Shown here: positions 1-5,777 of the stretch, piece after piece
Layout: each line of letters begins with the position of its first letter
How positions within the stretch are numbered: the stretch's first letter is position 1
Source: JAQUYS01 sp964430665
GTDB lineage: Archaea > Nanobdellota > Nanobdellia > Woesearchaeales > SKGA01
Reading direction: 5' to 3'
DNA length: 5,788 nt
Assembly: GCA_964430665.1 (NCBI GenBank)
Contig: CAYSFC010000040.1
Span: 1-5,788 of the forward strand
Position numbers and translations under genes: made by a program
The notes under the pieces: generated by a model
What the model was told of the DNA's origin: nothing
Seen by the model: only the letters and a program-made list of their open reading frames with translations
Databases searched by the model: none

Positions 1-36
1 CTTCTTTAACTTGTTGAACTTCTTTAACTTGTTGAA
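1..36. repeat. Two tandem copies of an 18-bp coding repeat
   Basis: Positions 1-18 and 19-36 are identical (cttctttaacttgttgaa), and a partial, diverging copy begins at 37. On the minus strand the unit encodes a six-residue repeat, VQQVKE, near the visible end of the large protein. The array may continue past the left edge, so its copy number is unknown. Perfect identity at the DNA level suggests recent expansion, or an assembly end lying in a repeat. Confidence 0.75.
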
Positions 37-1330
37 CTTGTTCAGTTGGTTTCGTTTGTTCTTCATCGGTTCCTCTTCCTTTCTTTTTTCTTTTTACCAA
101 ATGAGAAATACCTTTAACAGCTCCTTTAATTAAATCTCCACCTGGAACTATTGATAATAATGTACTTCCGAGTTTTTTGAAAAAGCTTCCAATTCCTTCA
201 CCTGTTTCATTTAAATATTGTTCTGCCATTGAAGAAAATTGGTCCAAATCTGCTTCTATTTCTTCAGGAGGTTTTTCTGTACTTTTAAGCCAAAGTAATT
301 GTTTTGGAGTAAGCATTTTTCTTATTTTTATCATATCTGCTTTATCTTCTAAATGTAAACCAGATCCAAACTTTTCTTGAATTTTTTTATATTTTGTAAT
401 ATCACGTGTTATTGTGTCCTTTACTTTTTTTTCTAATAAATTCAAATAATTATTAACATTTGCAGAAGTATTATATTTTTCTAATTGTTCTTTTATATCA
501 GCTTTTAAATTTTTAATTAAATTTTCGTCTTGTTCTCCTGGGTTTTTAAATTTAACAATATATTCTGAAACAAGATCGTTTATATACATATTTGTTAAAT
601 CTTCAAATGGTTTTAAATTTCCAAATTCTTTAGGAACAATTAAATTAAATTGTTTAACAAAAGCGTCCTCATCTTCAAATTTTTCAATTTCATCATCATC
701 AATATATTCAGGATCAACAATTTGAGAATCAATAATATTTAAATTTTTAATACTTTCAATACCTTCTTCAATTAATGATATTAATTTATTTGAATCTTCT
801 TCTGAATTCATTGTACTTAATTTATCAAATAATATTTGTCTTTTTTCATCATAATTATTATCTTCAACTCCAGAGATTTTATATATATAATTTTTTACGA
901 AATTATAAATATCAGGATTAAATCCTCTCAAATAAAAATATCCTCCTTTTGATTTTGAAATATAATATTCAACCAATTGTCTTAAATTAGATAATGAATC
1001 GACGTATTCATAAGGAACGTTTAATTGATTTGGTAATTCAATAACAGCAGATCTATAAAGTTTTTTTAATTTTTCAACAACCACGTTTTCATTTGATTCT
1101 TCTCTTATAATTTCTAAAACTTTATTTTTTAATTCTTCGATTTTTAAAGTACTTCCCATAGGTTTAATATCAGAATTTAATAAATTTTTAGTAATGTCAT
1201 AAATTTCTTTATTTGAAGTTGGAATTCCAATTGAAGAAAGTTGTTTTTTAATACTTTTAAATTTGGAATAATTTCCTTTTGGTCTAAGTTTATACTTTTT
1301 ATATTTTTTTAAATCGTATATTTTACCCAT
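1..1330 (-). CDS. Large lysine/glutamate-rich helical protein, probable virion component (3' end cut by window edge)
   Basis: An open frame starts at ATG 1330 and reads without a stop to the left edge, giving 443 complete codons; the C-terminus is missing. I do not recognise the family. The N-terminus is strongly basic (MGKIYDLKKYKKYKL). The body is mostly charged, helix-prone sequence, with an acidic patch at residues 206-222. Near residue 377 it changes character: a GEGIG motif is followed by an amphipathic, glycine-punctuated stretch (FFKKLGSTLLSIVPGGDLI), then a basic cluster (VKRKKKGRG, about 410-418), then a Gln/Val/Lys/Glu repeat at the edge. The amphipathic-basic segment resembles the start of the basic core of the protein at 2682-3431, so a virion-internal, cement or membrane-active role is plausible but inferred. 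The start is supported by the T8 motif 10 bases upstream and by the absence of an earlier in-frame ATG close by. It lies 38 bases after the stop of capsid-like protein B and is probably co-regulated with it. Confidence 0.8.
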   Translation of the reverse strand, partial: MGKIYDLKKYKKYKLRPKGNYSKFKSIKKQLSSIGIPTSNKEIYDITKNLLNSDIKPMGSTLKIEELKNKVLEIIREESNENVVVEKLKKLYRSAVIELPNQLNVPYEYVDSLSNLRQLVEYYISKSKGGYFYLRGFNPDIYNFVKNYIYKISGVEDNNYDEKRQILFDKLSTMNSEEDSNKLISLIEEGIESIKNLNIIDSQIVDPEYIDDDEIEKFEDEDAFVKQFNLIVPKEFGNLKPFEDLTNMYINDLVSEYIVKFKNPGEQDENLIKNLKADIKEQLEKYNTSANVNNYLNLLEKKVKDTITRDITKYKKIQEKFGSGLHLEDKADMIKIRKMLTPKQLLWLKSTEKPPEEIEADLDQFSSMAEQYLNETGEGIGSFFKKLGSTLLSIVPGGDLIKGAVKGISHLVKRKKKGRGTDEEQTKPTEQVQQVKEVQQVKE

Positions 1331-1335
1331 CACAC

Positions 1336-1353
1336 TAAATAAAAAAAATAATT
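1336..1353 (-). promoter_or_regulatory. T8 upstream motif of the large protein gene
   Basis: Read on the minus strand this is AATTATTTTTTTTATTTA, with the eight-T block at 1348-1341, ending 10 bases before the ATG at 1330. The same block precedes every gene in the window. It sits in the 38-base gap after the stop of capsid-like protein B, so it could serve as promoter, as 3'-end signal for the preceding gene, or as both. Confidence 0.55.
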
Positions 1354-1368
1354 TATATTTTATAATTT

Positions 1369-2601
1369 TTATTTTCCGTTAATAATTAATGAAGTTTTAT
1401 CATCTGAAATTTTAATAAGTTTTGAAGTTAAACTCCATGTATATAATACAGAGTTTGCAGGAATTGCGGTGTTGTTACTATCAACAACTTCAATTGTATA
1501 GTCAATTGATTCATTTGAAATAGAATCAAATCTTGGAAATAGAGCATTTCCGATATAAAACATTGGACCAACTTTTAAAAGTTCTGATATTGATAAAGAA
1601 GGAGCTGTAGATGGGAAAGATAATCTTGCATTAATTTCTTTGTAAGTATGTCCTAAATAAGAAACAACTTCTAATCCTTCACTTAAATTTCTTGGTTGAG
1701 TTAAACTTCCACCGTCAATGGATATTTGAGAAGTTGTAAGAGAAGGGTAAGTGAAAAGATTTGTTGTAGGGTTATAACATATAGCACCAAGATGTGTTGC
1801 TGCTGTAGAATTAAAGCCTGCACGGTATGTAAGATTAGTTTGTCCTGTATTTAATCTTTGTACATTAATTTGTTTTCCATCCATATTAAAGTAAGGATGA
1901 GCATCGTATTGTGCTTGGAATTCTGCGGTTGGGATAATTGTTTTATAAATAAATTTCATTTCTGATATTGCGAATGTTGAACCTGTAACATTAAATCTTG
2001 AACTATTTTGACCAATGTCATCAATAAGTTTGACTTCAATTCTAAAATTTTTTTGGAATCTAATTGCAGGATCTTTAAATAATTCTGAAAGATTACTAAG
2101 TCTTATAAAGAAATAAGATCCTGAAGTAGAGAAAATAGAATTAACTTGTGCTGGTGTAAGTGCAGTAATACCTTTGTTAAAATACTCATCACTATATAAA
2201 TAATTAAATTCCTCATTTGAACAATTTAAAAGGCCGTTAAGGAGATGATGAATTCCGACATATCTTTTTTGAATGTGTAAAATATTTTTATCAGCCATAT
2301 AAATTGAAATACTTTCAATAATATCAGCAATAGAATTTGGACAACTTGTAACAACTGTTGCGTCGCCTGTTCTTATTATTTTAAAAGCAATTGCCATATC
2401 AGAGTGTGTAACGAACTTGTTTGTTAAAGTAACTGTATAAGATTTATTTGTTCCTGTAAAAGAAATTGGAACTAAATCAGAAGATTCAATTGATCTATCT
2501 GTTGTAAGTCCAAGTATTGGAGGAGTTTGAAGAGACATAAAATTTGTTTCATCTTCTTCTTTTATTTCAATGTTTGATTTAACTTCTTGATCTGTCATCA
2601 T
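1369..2601 (-). CDS. Capsid-like protein B: probable double-jelly-roll major capsid protein
   Basis: This 410-residue protein is rich in beta-branched residues, Ser, Thr and Asn, has no signal peptide or membrane segment, and has a short acidic N-terminal tail (1-20). Its pattern suits a compact DJR capsid protein. There is a strand segment around 46-76 (ISFTGTNKSYTVTL). A segment at 89-128 (NSIADIIESISIYMADKNI, then HHLLNGLL) resembles the N-terminal jelly-roll signature with a short loop and a 'yl..LLny' helix. A segment at 164-192 (FFIRLSNLSELF ... RIEVKLI) resembles the 'pL..lF ... i.i.l' segment. The linker EMKFIYKTIIPTAEF (214-228) leads into a second beta-rich half ending around YTIEVVDSNNTAIPANSVL. 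Known DJR capsid proteins span roughly 270-950 residues, so this is compact. Assignment is by pattern only. ATG 2601 is followed at once by ATG 2598, and either could be the start. It aligns by eye with the protein at 3469-4725. Confidence 0.6.
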   Translation of the reverse strand: MMTDQEVKSNIEIKEEDETNFMSLQTPPILGLTTDRSIESSDLVPISFTGTNKSYTVTLTNKFVTHSDMAIAFKIIRTGDATVVTSCPNSIADIIESISIYMADKNILHIQKRYVGIHHLLNGLLNCSNEEFNYLYSDEYFNKGITALTPAQVNSIFSTSGSYFFIRLSNLSELFKDPAIRFQKNFRIEVKLIDDIGQNSSRFNVTGSTFAISEMKFIYKTIIPTAEFQAQYDAHPYFNMDGKQINVQRLNTGQTNLTYRAGFNSTAATHLGAICYNPTTNLFTYPSLTTSQISIDGGSLTQPRNLSEGLEVVSYLGHTYKEINARLSFPSTAPSLSISELLKVGPMFYIGNALFPRFDSISNESIDYTIEVVDSNNTAIPANSVLYTWSLTSKLIKISDDKTSLIINGK

Positions 2602-2605
2602 CTAA

Positions 2606-2621
2606 TATAAAAAAAATAAAT
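2606..2621 (-). promoter_or_regulatory. T8 upstream motif of capsid-like protein B
   Basis: On the minus strand this is TTTATTTATTTTTTTTATAT, with the eight-T block at 2616-2609, seven bases before ATG 2601. It occupies the end of the longest gap between genes here (80 bases, 2602-2681). The rest of that gap is only A/T runs, including a weak palindrome around 2640-2653 (ATTTTTTATAAAAAT). I see no small gene in it. Confidence 0.55.
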
Positions 2622-2681
2622 AAATTTTTATTATTTAAGATTTTTTATAAAAATAGAAAAAATAAAATAATAAATTTAAAT

Positions 2682-3431
2682 TTAAATAAAGTTTTTAAAG
2701 AAATCTGGTTCTTCAATATTTTTTTCTTCAATATTTTTTTTAATAAAACTTACGTTCTCTGGAATTGTAAGATTAGGACAAAATCTTTTATTCATTTTTC
2801 TTATAATACTTTGTCTTATTGGACATAATTTTGAAAATGTTGCTAATCCATGACCAGCAAGATAAATTGAACCTCCCTTATGTGGAATAATATTTGTTTC
2901 ACCAGATTCTGCCATTTTTTTAAATTCTTCTTTTTCTTCAGGATCTAATTTTTCCATTACCTTATCAAATATTACACCTGGTTTTTCTTTAAAGAATTTT
3001 TTAACTTTTGGTGCTTCTTGTATTGCTTCTATTGTTGTTTTAATTTTTGGAGATTTTTTTGTTAATTTTTCAAGCTGTTTTTTTCCAACTTTTTTAGCAT
3101 GTTCAAGTATACTTTTTTTGTGTGTTTTTGCGTATTTTAAAGCTTTTTTACCACCTCTTTTAAATAATCCAACAAGTTTCTTTCCAATTTTTTTAAATCC
3201 TCTTAATATAGCAGCTCCTATTCCATTACCATGAATAGCTTCTTCTTCTGCTGCCATTTTTTGTACGTCCTGTTCTAGTTCTGCTAAGAAAGAAAGAACA
3301 GCTGGAGCAATAATAATTCCTTCTTCAATAAGTGATTTATTCATGTCATAATCAGTAAAATTACACGAGTCATATAAACGATAAAAATTTCTATTGTTTA
3401 GAGAAATTTGAGCAAGTTGGTAAAAGTACAT
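2682..3431 (-). CDS. Basic, amphipathic virion-internal protein resembling adenovirus pVI/pX
   Basis: This gene encodes 249 residues from ATG 3431. An upstream TTG (3440) is open in frame, but the ATG has the same spacing to the T8 block as the gene at 1330. An N-terminal segment (about 1-66) has a hydrophobic stretch IIIAPAVLSFLAEL (about 39-52) and then an acidic run. It is followed by IHGNGIGAAILRGFKKIGKKL, where a strongly cationic amphipathic region begins (about 70-128, Lys-rich). Then come charged helices, a Gly-rich turn (HKGGSIYLAGHG), and a Cys-containing basic tail. The strings IHGN-G and LAGH-G both match the adenovirus maturation-protease consensus (M/I/L)xGx-G and bracket the basic core. 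This recalls adenovirus pVI, whose propeptides are removed to expose an amphipathic membrane-lytic helix, and the basic core peptide pX. Position between two capsid-like genes fits a virion role. Function is inferred; no enzymatic motif is visible. Confidence 0.6.
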   Translation of the reverse strand: MYFYQLAQISLNNRNFYRLYDSCNFTDYDMNKSLIEEGIIIAPAVLSFLAELEQDVQKMAAEEEAIHGNGIGAAILRGFKKIGKKLVGLFKRGGKKALKYAKTHKKSILEHAKKVGKKQLEKLTKKSPKIKTTIEAIQEAPKVKKFFKEKPGVIFDKVMEKLDPEEKEEFKKMAESGETNIIPHKGGSIYLAGHGLATFSKLCPIRQSIIRKMNKRFCPNLTIPENVSFIKKNIEEKNIEEPDFFKNFI

Positions 3432-3439
3432 CACTATCA

Positions 3440-3455
3440 ATAAAAAAAATAAATT
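3440..3455 (-). promoter_or_regulatory. T8 upstream motif of the basic protein gene
   Basis: On the minus strand this reads AATTTATTTTTTTTATTG, with the eight-T block at 3449-3442, ten bases before ATG 3431. It lies in the 37-base gap after the stop of capsid-like protein A. The leader ATTGATAGTG contains TTGA, also seen just before the proposed starts at 4725 and 5683. Confidence 0.55.
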
Positions 3456-3468
3456 AAAATTATTAATT

Positions 3469-4725
3469 TTAAAAATCTATATAATGAACATCTTCAATTA
3501 ATAAAACTGGTCTTACGGAATCTACAACGTCATCATTATCTGCGTTAATGTTTACAGAACATCTGTATGGTTCTTTTAATTCTTCTTTTATGTAATTTTG
3601 ACTACCTAAAAACAATCTTGCAACGTCAAATGAATATTTACTTACTGTTGTTGGTGTTAAAGGAGAATCTGTTTTATTATATACTTGTCTAAAAACAGAA
3701 GATAATGGTTTTCCTGAAGAAGTACATGTGCTTGTTTTTGTTTTTAATTCTAAAGAATTAATATCTTCAAGATATGGAGCTGGTAAATTTATATTTTTTA
3801 AAAGATATGACAAATGAATTGCTGCTGTATTATTTGTTGTAAATGTAATTGTTCCTGATTTTCTTTTTAAGTTACCATAAACGGAATATTGTTTCTTTTT
3901 TGTAATTTTTACTGTATCAAAAATGTCTGCATCTTTATTATCAATTAAACTATACATATTACAATGAGTAAATTCTTTTAAAATATCATCGTTTGAAATA
4001 AAATCAAAAGCTGTAAGTGTATTATTAAGTGCTAACCATACTAAAATACGAGAATCTATAAGTTGAATTTGTTCTGCGTATGAAGATTTTTCATTTCCTA
4101 TAACTGTTTTTTCGTTTTCTTTATATTTGTAATATAATTCAATTTCAATTGTGTTAATGTTAATTGGTCTAGTAACATTTAATACATCTGTAATATAATA
4201 AAGTGGTGTAGAAAGATATTTATTAAATGAACTTGCTGGAATAAATGATTCAATAACATCTTCATCAAACTCTGGTTGTGTTGTTACACCTTCCATATAA
4301 TCAGCAACTTTATAAATATCTCTTGGGTCATAGAAGAAAGTATCATTTGCCATACTCTTTTTTAATTGTTCATTTGATTTATAGAAATAATTTAAAAGAT
4401 GTACACTTGGGTCTTCAATAACATCAACTTGTTTACCATTAATCTTTACAATCATAACAGAATAAATGTCGAATAATGTTGGAAATAAAATTGAAGTGTT
4501 TGTTGAAGTGTAAGTGATTGGAGTATCAACATGGTGAGAAATTGCTAAAGATTTTAATGAAATAGATTTTTGGGAAGTTACGTCGAAAAAGTAACTTACT
4601 TTATTTTTTGTTTTTTCAATAACAGTTGCTTTTGTGAACTCAGGGGTGTTAAGTACTGCGGCATCGATCATTAAATCGGTACCTTGTTCATATTGTTCAA
4701 CTAAATTAAGATCTGTTGTTTCCAT
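3469..4725 (-). CDS. Capsid-like protein A: double-jelly-roll-type paralogue of protein B (or penton/minor capsid)
   Basis: This is a 418-residue, beta-rich, soluble-looking protein (422 if the upstream ATG at 4737 is used). I prefer ATG 4725 because the 4737 ATG directly abuts the T8 block, whereas every other gene leaves 7-14 bases. In 422-numbering, an N-terminal tail (1-45) leads to YFFDVTSQKSISLKSLAI (49-66). LFDIYSVMIVKINGKQVDV (88-106) and HLLNYFYKSNE (113-123) look like the N-terminal jelly-roll segment with an NGK loop. STPLYYITDVL ... NTIEIELYY (176-203) resembles the 'pL..iF ... i.i.l' segment. A linker at 226-246 precedes the second half, with TAAIHLSYLL at 303-312. These segments match protein B in the same order. 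DJR capsid membership is inferred from pattern. A penton-type single jelly roll is the main alternative, given its place next to the ATPase. It follows the ATPase gene after about 30 bases. Confidence 0.55.
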   Translation of the reverse strand: METTDLNLVEQYEQGTDLMIDAAVLNTPEFTKATVIEKTKNKVSYFFDVTSQKSISLKSLAISHHVDTPITYTSTNTSILFPTLFDIYSVMIVKINGKQVDVIEDPSVHLLNYFYKSNEQLKKSMANDTFFYDPRDIYKVADYMEGVTTQPEFDEDVIESFIPASSFNKYLSTPLYYITDVLNVTRPININTIEIELYYKYKENEKTVIGNEKSSYAEQIQLIDSRILVWLALNNTLTAFDFISNDDILKEFTHCNMYSLIDNKDADIFDTVKITKKKQYSVYGNLKRKSGTITFTTNNTAAIHLSYLLKNINLPAPYLEDINSLELKTKTSTCTSSGKPLSSVFRQVYNKTDSPLTPTTVSKYSFDVARLFLGSQNYIKEELKEPYRCSVNINADNDDVVDSVRPVLLIEDVHYIDF

Positions 4726-4735
4726 ATCAATTACC

Positions 4736-4750
4736 ATAAAAAAAATAATA
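4736..4750 (-). promoter_or_regulatory. T8 upstream motif of capsid-like protein A
   Basis: On the minus strand this is TATTATTTTTTTTAT, with the eight-T block at 4745-4738. The ATG at 4737 falls inside the trailing TAT that three of the other four sites also show, so that ATG probably belongs to the motif. Translation would then start at the in-frame ATG 4725, 12 bases beyond the block. The block lies only about 12 bases after the ATPase stop codon. Confidence 0.55.
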
Positions 4751-4756
4751 AAATTT

Positions 4757-5683
4757 TTATTTTTTAAGTAATTGTTTAAAATCTAATTTTGGTTCAAAAT
4801 CTAAAAGATTTTTAAAATTTATACCATTTCCAACCTTTACATTCATTAAATCTTTAAATGAGAATTCTTTTTCTTTTTTTGTCTCTTCGATAATATCTTC
4901 CTGATCCTCAAATTCACAATTATCTAATCTTGTATTAATACCATTTCCTGCAATTGTTTCTTTTAATGAAGTGTCTTTTTTTTGTTGTAAAATATTATCT
5001 CTACAATAATATTCGTTTGAAAAAGAAGGTAAAATAACATAATCATATTTACCATCTAAATGTTGAATTATTTTATTAAATTGGCTTGTTGTTTTTGAAA
5101 CTATTTCAGCAAGTGATTTTGCTGTTGCACCTACGAAAGGAGCATTAAATGCCATAATGTGAGATAAATTTGATCTTGCTGTGGTTGGTAAATTAAATGG
5201 CGATTGAGTAATAATAATAATCGATTGATTTTGTGGTCTAATGGTTCCTAATATTTCTGATATTTTTTCAAATTCCTTTTTTGTTTCAAAGTCATCTGCT
5301 AAAATAAGTGTTTTCTTTGGAAATAATTTTTGATTACTAAATTTTGTGAATAAATTTGCTGAAACAACGTCTTCTTTATCATAAAAAGAAATTGGTTTTT
5401 TTATATTATTACAATATCTTTTAAGTGCTCTATAAATGGGTTGACCTCCTTGTATTTCCTCATTAATATCCATATGTGGAATTGATGAACATTTTGTAAT
5501 TACACATAATTTTGAAAAATCTAATATAGGGATAATATCTTTAATAATCGCAAAAGTTTTACCAGATCCTGATGGAGCTGAAACTAATAATCTAATTTCA
5601 GAATTTAAATTAAAAGGAAATTTATGCTTATAGTCAAGTTTATTTTTTTCTATTTCTGATGCAAGTAAGTCTTCAATACTCAT
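4757..5683 (-). CDS. A32-like (FtsK/HerA superfamily) genome-packaging ATPase
   Basis: This 308-residue P-loop ATPase would drive ATP-dependent packaging of viral DNA into the preformed capsid. Walker A is APSGSGKT (36-43), preceded by a hydrophobic strand (RLLVS). Walker B is TLILADDF (125-132), with consecutive acidic residues. SIIIITQSPFNLPTTARSN (154-172) matches the conserved strand-Gln ... Arg-Asn segment of A32-type packaging ATPases of Polintons, virophages and giant viruses. The ATPase core ends near residue 230 (YDYVILPSF), and the length is usual for the family plus an extra tail. That tail (about 235-308) is unusual: an acidic stretch (CEFEDQEDIIEE), two GNGIN motifs (246-250, 285-289) and three FKxL(L/M) units (276-280, 290-294, 302-306). 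ATG 5683 follows a T7 block by 14 bases. It is the first gene of a run of five on one strand. Family assignment is firm; the tail's function is unknown. Confidence 0.9.
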   Translation of the reverse strand: MSIEDLLASEIEKNKLDYKHKFPFNLNSEIRLLVSAPSGSGKTFAIIKDIIPILDFSKLCVITKCSSIPHMDINEEIQGGQPIYRALKRYCNNIKKPISFYDKEDVVSANLFTKFSNQKLFPKKTLILADDFETKKEFEKISEILGTIRPQNQSIIIITQSPFNLPTTARSNLSHIMAFNAPFVGATAKSLAEIVSKTTSQFNKIIQHLDGKYDYVILPSFSNEYYCRDNILQQKKDTSLKETIAGNGINTRLDNCEFEDQEDIIEETKKEKEFSFKDLMNVKVGNGINFKNLLDFEPKLDFKQLLKK

Positions 5684-5692
5684 AAGTCAATT

Positions 5693-5710
5693 AAATTAAA
5701 AAAATAAATT
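5693..5710 (-). promoter_or_regulatory. T7 upstream motif of the packaging ATPase gene
   Basis: On the minus strand this reads AATTTATTTTTTTAATTT, with a seven-T block at 5704-5698, 14 bases before ATG 5683. It is one T shorter than the other four sites and is followed by AATTTAAT rather than ATxT. No minus-strand gene is visible to its right within the window, which favours a promoter role over a purely 3'-end role. Confidence 0.5.
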
Positions 5711-5755
5711 AATTTTTTAAATATTTTAATGTTTAAACAAAAACGTAAAATTAGT

Positions 5756-5777
5756 TTAAAAAAAATATTTTTTTTAA
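5756..5777. promoter_or_regulatory. Perfect 22-bp A/T palindrome, possible bidirectional promoter element
   Basis: The sequence is TTA8-TA-T8AA: eight As at 5758-5765, TA at the centre, eight Ts at 5768-5775, flanked by TT and AA. It therefore presents a T8 block on both strands. On the plus strand the block is followed by AATTTAAT, the same eight bases that follow the T7 block before the ATPase gene. This suggests a plus-strand gene starting just past the right edge. The whole region 5684-5788 is otherwise A/T-rich filler with no coding frame I can support. Confidence 0.45.

Noticed and set aside
177..380. Plus-strand 67-codon open frame
   Set aside because: It lies antisense within the long minus-strand gene, has no T-tract motif upstream and its composition is that of a reverse-complement shadow.
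1708..1725. IDGG-S in capsid-like protein B as an adenain-type cleavage site
   Set aside because: It matches (M/I/L)xGG-x but falls in the middle of the putative second jelly roll, probably a loop; a capsid protein would not be expected to be cut there, and such short matches arise by chance.
2640..2653. Hairpin terminator at the ATTTTTTATAAAAAT palindrome
   Set aside because: It is a pure A/T palindrome of low stability in a very AT-rich spacer; such palindromes are expected by chance here and the neighbouring gaps have no counterpart.
3432..3440. TTG at 3440 as start of the basic protein
   Set aside because: A standard ATG lies three codons downstream with normal spacing to the T8 block; all other genes here begin with ATG.
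1369..4759. Alternative genetic code (ciliate-type stop reassignment)
   Set aside because: All four visible gene ends use TAA, no in-frame TAA, TAG or TGA is needed to join frames, and the gaps are clearly non-coding, so the standard code explains the window.
1331..5700. Bacterial or phage origin
   Set aside because: No Shine-Dalgarno-like sequence precedes any of the five starts; the upstream regions carry a T-tract motif instead. The ATPase is of the A32 eukaryotic-virus style rather than a phage terminase.
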